Source: Dipteris shenzhenensis (taxonomy: Eukaryota; Polypodiophyta; Polypodiopsida; Gleicheniales). From it: 64,000 nt of DNA. The notes under the pieces are model-generated. The model was given only the letters and a program-made list of their open reading frames with translations, did no database searches and was not told the origin of the DNA. The stretch lies in assembly GCA_047967505.1 (NCBI GenBank), contig CM106541.1; one strand, given 5' to 3'. The position numbers and the translations under genes were made by a program. Below, one piece after another: positions 1-11,600 of this stretch (position 1 is its first letter; each line of letters opens with the position of its first letter).

Positions 1-470
1 TAAATAAATGTTATCATTCTCATGAAATAAAGTAAAATTATAATTTATGTTGTTTTACTATTGTCGTCTTATTCTTGCTGCTTGTTGAAGTTTATGCAAA
101 ACTCAATTTCAAAAAGGCCTCTTGGCCTCAATGTGCATGTGGGTGTGCAATTGGATCAAATAATGTAAGTCTGGCCCAAATGTGTGCTTGGCCAAGAGGA
201 CTTTGTTGTCTCTTATGACATTACTTCTTGCCCCTAATCAGCCCCTTCCTGGTGATTAGCAAGTTTCTCTATAATGAACACCAGTACACCCCATTAGCCA
301 CACATCTATACAAAAAATCAGTTGAGCCAAGAAGAACAAGTATTGTGTAAACAAAGAAAGGCAACCACTTGAACTAGGCATCAACAAGATTGAGCCCCAA
401 ATAGTGGTTTCCAACAAATAAAAGAGAAAAAAGATTTGGAAAAATATTAGGCAATCTTAACCCCCCCCCC
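1..470. other. Unassigned non-coding stretch
   Basis: Moderately AT-rich sequence with no long open frame, no recognisable RNA gene and no clear repeat. It ends at a run of C next to the foldback repeat that follows. I see nothing else in it. Confidence 0.5.
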
Positions 471-474
471 TCTT

Positions 475-1300
475 TAAAAGAAAAACTATTTGGGGGAACC
501 AGTATTTGGGGCATGGAGAGACATTCCCCCCAAAAAAAATTGAAAAAAAAATGGCCAGATGGCCCCAGGTCTGAGTAGGTGCAACTTTGGGCCAGTCGGG
601 GACCGAAAAAAAGTTATTTGGAAAAATATTAGGCAATTTTGAAACCCCCCCAAAAAAAAAATTATTTGGGGGGGGCACTATTAGGCATCCTTAATTTGTT
701 GGGAATCAATATTTGGGGCATGGATAGACATTTCCCCCCAAAAATTTTGAAAAAAAATGGTCAGATGGCCCCAAATGTGAGCAGGCGCGACTTTGGGCCA
801 GACGGGGTCCAGGGGGCCACTATTGGGCATCCTTGATTTGTTGGGAATCAATATTTGGGGCATGGAGAGACATTTCCCCCCAAAAATTTTGAAAAAAAAT
901 GGCCAGATGGCCCCAGGTGTGAGCAGGCACGACTTTGGGCCAGACGGGGTCCTTTGGGGTATGGAGAGACATTTCCCCCCAAAAATTTTGAAAAAAAATG
1001 GCCAGATGACCCCGTCTGGCCCAAAGTCATGCCTGCTCACACCTAGGGCCATCTGGCCATTCTTTTTCAAAATTTTTGGGGGGAAATGTCTCTCCATGCC
1101 CCAAATATTGATTCCCAACAAATTAAGGATGTCTAATAGTGCCCCCCCCATCCCCATCTGGCCCAAAGTCATGGCCCAAAGTCACGCTTGCTCACAACCC
1201 GGGCCATCTGGCCATTTTTTTCAAAATTGGTCTCCGTCTGGCCCAAAGTCACAGCTGCTCACACCTGGGGCCATCTAGCCATTTTTTTTAAAAAAAATTG
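475..1300. repeat. Foldback minisatellite, ~145-bp unit in both orientations
   Basis: A unit of roughly 140-150 bp recurs: 'TTTGGGGCATGGAGAGACA', a C6-A5 block, 'TTTTGAAAAAAAATGGCC', then 'GACTTTGGGCCAGACGGGG'. Direct copies lie at about 480-605, 661-810 and 811-952, with a partial copy at 953-1009. At about 1010-1150 the unit runs in reverse complement, followed by partial reversed copies to 1300. The 811-952 and 1010-1150 copies are arms of an inverted repeat with a loop of about 57 bp. Apparent reading frames on both strands are by-products of the repeat and share peptides because of the inversion. No transposase or clean target duplication was seen. Confidence 0.85.
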
Positions 1301-2835
1301 GACATGTTCTATGCTTATGGTACAATTGATCTACAGGTGTTGCTTCTTTTAGATGCTCAAATACTTTTACTTTTGGATGCCAAACATTAGGATATGATAT
1401 GGATATCATTCATCGCGTCTTGAAGGATATGTTAACTTTGAACCTTCAAAAGCTTTCCACTTCTTTTAATAAAGAAAATTTAACATTTTTTTCCCACCCT
1501 TGTCCTGTCCTGTCTTCTTACTGAATTTTTGCATGCTTGATTTCCACATAATTTAAATTTAAAAATGATGTATTTTGTTTATTACATCCAAATTTTTGGT
1601 ACATTTGAATAAGATCTTTAAAAAATGTTATATAATTGACAAAAATTATAAAAGCAAAGTTTTTTATGCATATTCAATTATAATATCCCCTCTAACTTAT
1701 ATTATTCATGAGTCAAAGTTATTAATTGAATTAAAAAATCAATCTAGCTCTAAATTTAAGCAATACCTAAGAGTAGAACCTTCCCAAAATGTTACTTGGA
1801 GTATTCCATGAAAAGCATGTATTACTTGGGGGTTCAAGTTGCCAACTCCCATTCTATGTAAATAATAAATACAAGTGATCACATGCAATTATGTCTGATT
1901 GTTTTCAAATGTGATGTAATGTCCAAGAAGTAAATATAACTTCCAAATAGCTACATACATATTTCATATACACAACATAATCCATATTAATTTGTCTCAT
2001 CCATGCATGAGGTGGTGTATTTTGGCACCATTGGAATTTATTAAGTAAATAAAGACTCATATCTAACTGAACCTACATAATCTTTAAATAGTACATTTTC
2101 AAAGACCATATACCCGTTGATTTAAAATCCCAAACACAACATGTACATCTATACCTCATTCACAAGATCCCAAAGACAACCTACTACCTAATAAAGGAAT
2201 TCATTCTAATGGAATCCAGGCCCCATCAGTTGTTTTCAAGACTTACATCTACACCTCATCGACAAGATCCCACAAACAACTTAGCTACTCTCATCCATGC
2301 ACAACCTATTGTTCTTCATCACTGATTCATGTAGTAATTCAAAATTGTCCTAGCTAACTAAATACAACAATTAACCTAAAGTAATACATTATGAAAGAAT
2401 TACTATGATAATTTATAGAACAAAATATAGATATCCAATGTGGTATAAAAAATTTCTTCGTATATTCAATCAAATCATTTTTAGCCAATGCACATGAATG
2501 CTTCCATTCAATGAAAGATAGTATTACATCCATGTGCCTTTCCAATAACTTCTTGATCTTTAACTTTTTGATCTATAAAAGAAAATAATAATGCTTGTAA
2601 GGCATGCCCCATTGTGGTCGTGAATTCACTTCTCATAGATATTGTAGTAGCGGTGCTTGGTACGTCCCTAAATGATCAATTTTGATGCATCATGACAATT
2701 GCAATAAGTAAATCATTAGTATTTCTTTAAAGTCATTAACTTAGTAATAGAAATCATAATATCTACAAAATAACTTCAAATCAAACAAAGCCTAGGAATC
2801 AAATCAAATCTTTATTGTGTCCACTACATCATGAT
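1301..2835. other. Unassigned AT-rich stretch
   Basis: AT-rich, with only short open frames of no recognisable content. Two loosely similar stretches ('acacctcattcacaagatccc' type) occur around 2150-2290. No gene, RNA or mobile-element signature was seen. Confidence 0.5.
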
Positions 2836-2837
2836 TC

Positions 2838-2852
2838 ATAGGAATCCATTTG

Positions 2853-2903
<51 letters not shown>

Positions 2904-2955
2904 CACACACACACACACACAACATGGGAATCCATCTCTCCCTCTCCCTTCGTCC

Positions 2956-3017
<62 letters not shown>

Positions 3018-3050
3018 CACACACACATACACACATTTGTTTTAGTGAAA

Positions 3051-3087
<37 letters not shown>

Positions 3088-3120
3088 ATGCATGGGAATC
3101 CATCTCTCTCTCTCTCTCCA
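2838..3120. repeat. Compound (CT)n-(CA)n microsatellite in a higher-order repeat
   Basis: The block 'GGAATCCAT' + (CT)n + (CA)n is repeated: GGAATCCAT occurs near 2841, 2928 and 3097, each time followed by a CT run and, except for the last, a CA run (CT about 2857-2900, 2953-2970, 3051-3070, 3104-3118; CA about 2901-2920, 2971-3035, 3071-3087). The microsatellite has therefore been amplified as a larger unit of about 100-170 bp. The long Ser-Leu/His-Thr or Cys-Val/Arg-Glu frames here are artefacts. Confidence 0.9.
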
Positions 3121-4370
3121 CAACATAGTCCTCTTACCCTCGCTCCCATACAAGCCCCTTTTGAGTAATCCCAAAATAAAGTACTCCTTCAAAATGTGTC
3201 TTACATCTGGTCTAGGGGAAGCGGAGCGCTTCATAAATACGGAAAGAATGGGAGAAAGAAAAGAGGAAGAGATTGAGAGGACGAGGCTAAGAGCAAGAAG
3301 AGGTTGTGAGGACGTTGAGAGAAGGCTAAGGATATTGAGAGGGGGAGGATGAGGAAGAGGTTGAGAGGAGGAGGTTGAGGGGAGGTTGAGAGGGGGAGGA
3401 GGAGGCTAAGAGGAGAAAGAGGCTAGGAGGAAGGTCGGGAGTCAATGGGGATAGTTTGGGGGGCCTCTTGGGAGGTGTTTGGGGGATTGGGGACACTTTT
3501 GGAAAATTTTGATTTTTTGGAGGGAAAAAAACTCGTGATTTTGGGGGCCCACAGAGTGAGGGAGGAGGGTAGGGGGACCATGAAAAAGTCAAGGGGGTCT
3601 ACTAAATGCCCTAGGAGGTGGGGGGGAAAGAGGAGGCAAGTGGGAGCCTAGTGGGGACCAAGGGACGTCTCTCCACCAATGAGAGGCCAATATGGAATCC
3701 TCCATTCTTTTAATGCCCAAGCCTTCCCATTGGCTGGTTTACTAATCACAAATATTAAGGGACTAATCCAAGAGGCCCTTTTTGAGTCCAAAATTCCCCT
3801 AATGGGTCAACCTTGATGTGCTTGTGCTCAAGTTGTGAGAGGTTGGAAACTTTGGGCTTGGGCTTCTCTTGCCATGGACATTGTAAAACCTACCAAACAA
3901 GCACTCAAGCTGTGAGAGGATGAAACTTGCCAAGCCACTCCTCTTAATAGAGGACGTTGTGAAACCTACCAAAACATGTAAAACCTTAATGCTACAGTGT
4001 ACATTTGACATTAAAAATGCACACTGCTCAAATCATAGATGTTCAACACAGGCTGCAAATGACATATGCACAGTGCTAAGAGGCGGGGTACCATTTCACG
4101 AACAAAAAATAGTGGCTCAGCATTCTTTCAACCCATTTGCAATCATAAAAACCTACATGCACATGTTTTGGTTACTTTGAACATGTTGGGGATGCAATGT
4201 TGCCCCAATGCTTCCAATACGTTAGTCTTGATAAATCAGAAAGAGGCATTGAGATAAGGAGCCATTCTGGCTGTACGCAAAGCTGATTGCATTGTTCAAT
4301 TCCAGAAGAGAATCAATCACGGTGGAAGTCGATCAACCTAGCGAGCTTCCTCTCAACAAACCGCGTGTGC
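3121..4370. other. Purine-rich then unassigned stretch
   Basis: About 3240-3660 is strongly GA/GGA-rich on the plus strand (degenerate GAGGTTGAGAGG units). The rest is unique-looking. Open frames are short and compositionally biased. No gene is recognised. Confidence 0.5.
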
Positions 4371-4376
4371 CATGGA

Positions 4377-4466
4377 AAAGACTTAGCCTCAAGGATCCAT
4401 TGACAATATCCTCTTGGAAAAGACTTAGGGCCTCAAGGATCCATTGACAATATCCTCTTGGAAGAC
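4377..4466. repeat. 42-45-bp tandem duplication
   Basis: The sequence from AAAAGACTTAG through CCTCTTGGA occurs twice in a row. The copies differ by a three-base insertion (GGG) in the second. It lies directly before a 111-codon open frame. Confidence 0.85.
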
Positions 4467-4779
4467 TCCTGTTTTAAGAGTGACTTACTCAAATGCTAAA
4501 TTGAATTTCGAAAGACTAGAATTGGACGAGGTATACGAAGGGACTTTGAGGGATAATGTCGATTCGAGTGCAGAGCAATCAATCAATCGCAATGGTCTAA
4601 GGGACAACGGAATTGTGAAGAGAAATGTTTGTTTGAACGAAACAGCTTTTCAACAAAGAGAAATCATGAGGGAGCATCTTGAGAAGCACATCATCTCAAA
4701 GAGACAACAATTGTTTTTCATGGGTTGGAAAGGAAGGGAATGCAAACTATCGTTGGCCCTCTCCCGCACTTGCCAATAG
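4444..4779 (+). CDS. Unrecognised 111-aa open frame
   Basis: I do not recognise this protein. It is hydrophilic, rich in Asn, Glu and Arg, with no signal peptide, membrane segment or known motif. Around 4750-4930 other frames stay open, so it could be a fragment of a decayed or spliced gene. It begins inside the preceding tandem duplication, so the start is doubtful. It could equally be chance coding. Confidence 0.2.
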   Translation: MTISSWKTPVLRVTYSNAKLNFERLELDEVYEGTLRDNVDSSAEQSINRNGLRDNGIVKRNVCLNETAFQQREIMREHLEKHIISKRQQLFFMGWKGRECKLSLALSRTCQ

Positions 4780-6200
4780 TCTCAACAAAAGCCTTAGAAA
4801 GGCCGGCGGATGGTACGATTCCAACAAGAGAAGTGAGATTGCAATTGCGGCTATTGTATTGAGTTCATAGAGAAAGCTCTAAAAATCCAAAGGAGGATGC
4901 AAGGGACAAGTTTCGATGAATGTAACACGATTCTTGCAAACAAAACAACCATATCAGAAACACTAATTGGGATTCAGACAAATTAGGCAGATTGATGATC
5001 AGAGACAACATATCAGAATCGCTTGGGGCTACGATGTATTAGCAAATAGAATGTGAAGGAAACAAAGTACAGTGCATAAACATGCACATCATACCTTGGA
5101 TGACATTGAGTTTGTCTGCTCGATCTCCCTTTGCATGCTCGCTTGTAACCTTGAATGCCTACACAGTCGACAGAAATCAAACCATCTCAAGAGATGAAGC
5201 TCTCCGAACTATCAATGACTAAGAAAATCAATGGCTTTCTTGCGTTAGCCATTGATTTTCTTGCAGAGCGTGGAATAAAGGCGTCACTGTCTTTTCTTTG
5301 ACATACCATGAATCGAGGAGGTCGCTTTATGAGCACATCCGCCATTGTAAGTCTTTGCAAGCTCTGCACTCAAACAAAATGTTAAGACTCTTCATAAGGC
5401 ATAGGTCCTTTGACGAGGTGATAGTGTTGAAGGTTTACGATGAGAGGCCAATAGCCACACATACCCTTATGCGAAACGTTATATTTTTGTAGTACATATT
5501 GGATGAACTCACTACCTACGAACACACTACTTGCACATAATTTCTCCATCAATGTGTTTTGGACGCATCAATCCTCCCCTGAAATGATTCACACCTTGAC
5601 TCCTATTTCAGAAGTGGAATCCTATGCTAACGGATTGGGCCGTGAAATCTACAGTTAGTTCCTTTGCTTGAATGAGCCAATAATGCTACCTGTTGAACAT
5701 AAGGAAAATTTAATTCAAAAGAACAGAGTACTTATTAGAATTGGTGAGAGAAAGAGAACATAACAACTTGCTCATCCACGTACTTTTAGTTTGGCCAGAG
5801 AAAAAAGAAGGGAAACGTTTGTAATATTTGATGCAACTAGTTTTTTCACCTTGGAACGTCGAGCCATGAACAAGTCTTTATAGGGCTTGTAAATTGGTAT
5901 TGTCACTCCTATTGTCCACCTTCTTTCCTTTCGCTCTCATTTTCTTTGTGCGAACTAGTAGCGAGGCCAACATCAGCCTCCATCTGCATCCGCTGTAAGG
6001 ACTAGGGCGGGCCTGCTTACAAAATTCTGCTACAATGCAAAACTGGTTAGAATTCTGCTACAATGCAAAGCCGGTCGTGAGATGAGATACCGTCATAGTA
6101 GATGACAAAATTAAATGGAACAAGCATCAAGCTCGCTTCATCGTTGGTAGGATTAAGGTAAGGCTTTAATGGGAGGTGTTCCCATGAAATCACCTGCAAA
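4780..6200. other. Unassigned stretch with one perfect hairpin
   Basis: No gene is recognised; open frames are 60-65 codons and featureless. It contains the perfect hairpin at 5221-5262, listed separately. Confidence 0.4.
5221..5262. repeat. Perfect 16-bp inverted repeat (hairpin)
   Basis: AAGAAAATCAATGGCT at 5221-5236 is followed after a 10-base loop by its exact reverse complement at 5247-5262. Sixteen paired bases with no mismatch is unlikely in random sequence. It is too short for a typical plant miRNA precursor. It may be a foldback remnant. Confidence 0.85.
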
Positions 6201-6219
6201 TAGAAAGTGTGAGAACCCA

Positions 6220-6422
6220 AGCTGTTGCAAATTACGAAGATGAACCTTTCTTTAGGAACTCCGATTCTGCGAGTCTAACAAAGCATGAAGGTGCACTGTG
6301 ACAAAAGGCGTCAATTGAACCCAAGATGTTGCAAATTACGAAGATGAACCTTTCTTTAGGAACTCCGATTCTGCGAGTCTAACAAAGCATGAAGGTGCTC
6401 TGTGACAAAAGGCGCCAATTGT
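6220..6422. repeat. ~104-bp tandem duplication upstream of H4
   Basis: A segment with 'GTTGCAAATTACGAAGATGA' is present at about 6224 and again at 6328. The copies differ at only a few bases (for example GGTGCACTG/GGTGCTCTG and GGCGTC/GGCGCC). It lies about 500 bp upstream of the histone H4 start codon. Confidence 0.9.
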
Positions 6423-6675
6423 AGGCATGTTTAGAATCCATTACGCACGAGAGGCCAACATTAAAGATCACATTAACACCAGCCAATGGAATTACAAGAA
6501 GTCCAACACGTGCACCAATCCCTATTTAAGGCACCTACAAAATACAAAATATTATTTTTGCCATTTCGAAACACAACCTTGAGTGAGGCCTAAGGCCAAC
6601 AAGAACCCTTAATGTTAAGAGGGCCAAATTCAAAAAGGGTGGGCGAGCAACAGGGCCCGTCAGATGCCGTTGGGC

Positions 6676-7206
<531 letters not shown>

Positions 7207-10200
7207 GCGTGCTTTTTCTTGCGTCCTCTCTCTTACGGTGTTTGTTAACACCACCCATTCTTGACTATTAATCAGTTCTTGGTACTCAGGGTTAGTTTGA
7301 TCCTTCCTGAGAAGCGTTGCTTTGACAACACGCCTCCTCAATTCGACTGCCAATGGGTGGTTTGCAGGCATTCAGATAAAATAATTTTGAAGGCTTTTGT
7401 TTCGTAGAAAGGTGCATCAGCCATGTCTTCAGGTTTAGCGGTGATTTTTAATCTTGGCTGTTACGTTCCTGATTTCCTGGCATTTCTCGCCCTTGAGCAG
7501 GTTAAGGGGGTTAATGTTCTTTTCAGATAATGCGTTTTGTAAGTGCAGGTTTTTTCTAAAAACATGTGGGACCTTGATACTTTTTTGTTCTTATTGTGAT
7601 TGTGCATATGGAATCAAAGAGTGGTTGGAGCTAAGAGGTCTGACTAGAATTGTGAAGTTGGGTCTAGTGAGACCTCTTAGCTCGAACTCGTGCTTGTATG
7701 GGTGCGGTAGACCCAACAATACCCTAGATTGCAATGGGAGTAAACCTTAGGCCCACATTGTCATTAGGTGCTTGATTATGCATGTCTTTAAATCATGTCA
7801 AATGTTTAATAAAGTTGTTATGTAAGGCTTGAGATTTTTGATTGTGGATGGAAAAAAGATCACTTGCATCTTATATTACTTATCACTTATTGCTTATTCT
7901 CTTTGAGCCACCATTAGAGTCATGCTCTTTGTACCATGATCTTTGGCACAAAATAAATTAAAATTATGTTGTTTGAATTTTAATTTTGGTAGGTTATTTT
8001 GATAAATTTCATGAGGCTACACTTAACCACAATCACAATGGGAATTGACATTGTAGTATTGATTAACATAATCTCATACATAGAAGCACTCAATTGAAAA
8101 GAAATTGTAGCCACAAGCACAAACCAATTGTCATGTGGGATAAAGCATTTGAAAATGTGCATTGGATGCATTGTAGAGTTTGTATTTTGTGCTATTGTTA
8201 ATGACCTTAAAAAGCTTGATTGTATAGGGTTGCTTGATAATGTTAGGATGTTTTTTTTTGCCATTGATACAACGAAATTGCAAAGACACTCATTTAGTAA
8301 AGTTTAGCAAATTCATATGCCCAAAATCCCCACATCTTGGATTTAAGGTTTATTCTCCAACATTACCTACATGGTGTTTCTTAGCTTAGGGTAGGTTCCT
8401 CCTTATGAATCAAAGTGCAATAAATTGCATGAGTAGGATGTAGAACTTAGAACTCAAGAAGTTTGCTACATTTTTGTAAAATGATGGATTACAATCATGA
8501 TGAAGATGATAGAAGTACGCTAGAGCAATGAAAAAAGGTTTTTAACATAGTCAATTCATACAATGATGAATGTAGTTGCAGATATGAATTTCTTTCCTTC
8601 CCATAGTGATGATGAACGTTGTTGTAGATTGAAATTTTTCCTTCACATAATGGTGATGGTAAGAGCTATAGCTAGATGGAGCTACGAGGATCTCACTTGG
8701 AGACCTAGTGAAGTGAGTCTCTAACTTGTTGTAGATAGATCATGCTACTTGTTCTAAGTTGATAAAGTTCAACTTAATGAATTGTTTGGGGTGTAGATAG
8801 ATGCCACACATTTTAGTTCTATGAGAACTGATTTTTGTAATGAGATGGTGGCTATTACCTAGCTTAGGTGTAAGTGTTGTTGATGGTTAGAGCCTAGCTA
8901 TCCTTTCCTTTGGTTAACAAGGTGATGTAGGGACATTGTTGTTGCTAGTTTTGAGTTCTTTTAAAGCTAGGATGCTCCTTTCATTAAATGTGTACAAGTA
9001 ATTAACTTTGGCCATCTTATGTATGATCCATGGCCTACGTTGCAAGAAGCCAAGTATGAACCATAGACATAAACACCAACTAAAGCAAACTACTCAAATT
9101 TACTAGGTAGCCACCCATTACGAAGTCCTTGCTTTATAATACTTTTGCATCCAAAATGGTCTCTTTCAACATCCTCATTATCATGGCCTCCTTATGTCCT
9201 ACTAAAATGCATTTTGATTTTTGACCATACAATTGTGGTTATTGCCATGCCATGAATGTAAGGCTAGCACACTTAAGTGTTGACGTGAAGCCAAAATCAT
9301 CTCCTTGAAAAATTGCCTTGCATTTGAGTTGCTAATCTTTGGGATTAGTGAGGTTAAGGGCCTTGTGATTAAGACTAGTAAGCTAATATGGTTGAGAGGT
9401 CATGGGCTAAAACATGGGGTTGATTTGTTGTATTTAGACAAGGATGATATATGAGATGCCCTCCTATGTAAGAGTCGCCAAGGGTTATTGTGGATAACTT
9501 TAGTTGAGCAATTGAGCACTCTCTTTTGAGGGTTTTTCTTGGACTACAGGTTGAGCCTTCGAGCATTTAAATGGTTGATGTGGGATGCTATATTGAGGTT
9601 TCCTTGTGAATGGATTCTTGTGGTTTGGATGCTATCGTTTTATAGACATAAATGGAGGAGTGCAGTTCTAGCCCATATTTGTTGAGTGGTGGGTTTGCTT
9701 GCACTTGATTGTGTTGTTTAATAATGTTTATGAAAGGTTTATGGTTAGATCTGGTGGGGCTTTTACATACATGGAATTGATTTGTGCTACATTTAGCAAG
9801 GTTTGGCTTTTGGACATGAAAAGCTGAGTTGAATGGTTGAGAAGTTGGAAAGCAAGTATATTTTATAAGCTTGTGGAAATTTAATTTTAGCAAGTCTTTT
9901 AAATTAGCAGCTTTCTAAAAGCATGGTGAAGTCTTTAGACTAGATGCCTTAATTTTAGCCAATTGTGGACGTTTTTGTGCATGATTTGCAAATTTGGGTG
10001 TTTCTAGGGTAGATGCCATGCATTCTTCTAAGATTGTTTTGCTTTAGGTTTGTTTTGTGGGTCTTAGTTATCTACTTCAATACATTGGGGTACCTCAAGG
10101 TTAACCTTGTGGCAACAAGGGTCAGAAGTGCAATCTAGGACAACAACGATGAGAACATTGTGTGTGTAGAGTAGTAGCAAAGCTCCGCTTGTAATATCTT

Positions 10201-10340
10201 GAGCCTGAAAGGTGGTATGATGAATCTTAAAGGATGAGGATAGCCAAAATCCTCTCTAGAAAACATCCAATCATACTTGCAAAATCAAGATCTAGAGAGA
10301 AAAAGACTAAATTTAGAGAGAGAGATGAAAAACCTATACT
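7207..10340. other. Long unassigned intergenic stretch
   Basis: More than 3 kb of AT-rich sequence downstream of H4 with only short open frames of no recognisable content. It contains one 14-bp inverted repeat (7628-7683). No RNA gene, transposon protein or tandem array was seen. Confidence 0.5.
7628..7683. repeat. 14-bp perfect inverted repeat
   Basis: GAGCTAAGAGGTCT at 7628-7641 is matched by its exact reverse complement at 7670-7683, with a 28-bp loop that itself holds a short CTAGA/TCTAG pair. Function unknown. Confidence 0.75.
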
Positions 10341-10344
10341 TTTT

Positions 10345-10450
10345 GAGGTTCCCTCACTTTTTGTAGAGACTCAAAAGGTCCCCTCACTTTGTGTAGAGAC
10401 TCAAAGGTCCCCCCACTTTGTGTAGAGACCTAAAAGGTTCCCCCCAAAAG
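10345..10450. repeat. ~30-bp minisatellite, about three copies
   Basis: Units of CCCTCACTTT-GTGTAGAGAC-TCAAAGGT begin near 10351, 10381 and 10410, with a decayed unit after them. A further 'TGTGTAGAGACC' lies at 10515, where the next repeat (block S) starts. Confidence 0.85.
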
Positions 10451-10520
10451 TGGATGGACTCTTGTCCAAAAGGTCTCCTACAAAAGAGGACCAACCACGA
10501 AGGTACTTATGGATTGTGTA

Positions 10521-10678
10521 GAGACCAACATGTATAAATATATTTCAATGAAATCAAAAGCTCCCACTCTTTGGGGTTCAATGTTCACGCTCACTATTGT
10601 GTTCATGTGACTGATCTCCATTGCGTCCATGCTCTCTTACACTAAATAGTGTTCTAGCATGCCCTTACCTTTGCACTC
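10521..10678 (+). repeat. Block S, copy 1 (TATA-containing, matches 14118-14273)
   Basis: A 158-bp segment that recurs at 14118-14273 with one 2-nt indel and about one mismatch. It carries a TATAAATATA stretch near its start. In the second copy it is joined directly to block D (14273-14957); here it is separated from its D block (13421-14105) by about 2.74 kb. It may be an LTR or leader piece of the gypsy-like element downstream, but that is inference. Confidence 0.85.
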
Positions 10679-10682
10679 TCTA

Positions 10683-11600
10683 TCCTTGTACTCCCTCCTC
10701 CTCCTTCCTTTCTTCTCTCTTCTCCTTCCTTCTCTCTTCTCCTCCTTCCTTCCTCCTCCTCTCTCCTCCTCCTTATGCCTTTCTCTTCTCCTCCTTCCTC
10801 CCTCCTCCTTTCTTCCCCCCCTCCTCCCTCCTCCTTCTCCTCCTCCTCCTCCTCCTCCTTCTCCCTCTTCCTCCTTCCTTCCTCCTCCTCCTCCTCCTCC
10901 TCCCTCTTCCTCCTCCCCCCCCCTTCTCCTTCCTCCTCCTCCCTTCTCCTCCCTCCTCCTCCTCTCTTCTCCCTTGTCCCTCCTCAACCCTTACCCCTTG
11001 AATCTGCAAAGGAGACTAGCTCTCCACTCCTCAACTGTAGACTCCTCATAAGCCCTGTAGCCCTCTTTGAACCTTGGAACTTCTACATAGCTCCCTCAAC
11101 CTTGTTCCCTTTTGAACCCTAAACTCTCCTTCTAAATCGTAGGAGACTAGCTCTCCACTCCTCAAACTTGGACTCCTCCTAAGCCTTGCAGCCCTCTCTG
11201 AATCTTGGAACTCCTAGATAGCTCTCTCAACCTTGTCCCCTTTCGAACCCTAAACTCTCCTTCTAAACCCTTGAACTCCCCTTGAACTCCTATGGAGGCA
11301 AGAGCCTCCATCAGTACATTCCATATTCCCTTTTCCCCCCCCACCTCCCCTCCCCCCCTTCACCTTCACCAACCCCTCCACCTCCACCACCTTGCACCTC
11401 CCCTCCTCCCCCTCGCTTCCACCTCCACCTCCACCTCCACCCCCACCCCTCCTTCCCTCCACCACCACCACCACCACCACCTCCCCCCTGGCCCCCCCCC
11501 CTTTTCCCTCCACCACCACCACCACCTCCACCCCCACTCCTCACCCTCCCCACCCCCTCTCCTAACCCCCTCAAAGGACCTAAGAGCTTGTTAGCCCTAA
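10683..11600. repeat. Pyrimidine-rich (TCC/CCT/CCA)n tracts with a 131-bp duplication
   Basis: About 10683-10985 is nearly pure C/T on the plus strand (TCC/TTCC runs). About 11330-11560 is C-rich with CCA/CCT runs. Between them a 131-bp segment is duplicated in tandem (GGAGACTAGCTCTCCACTCC at 11011 and 11142). The Pro/Ser/Leu-rich and Arg/Gly/Glu-rich open frames here are composition artefacts. Confidence 0.9.

Noticed and set aside
681-1278. 160-codon frames on both strands with similar peptides
   Set aside because: The same repeat read in both orientations; no independent coding evidence.
2829-3352. Ser-Leu/His-Thr and Cys-Val/Arg-Glu frames up to 173 codons
   Set aside because: Translation of CT and CA microsatellites.
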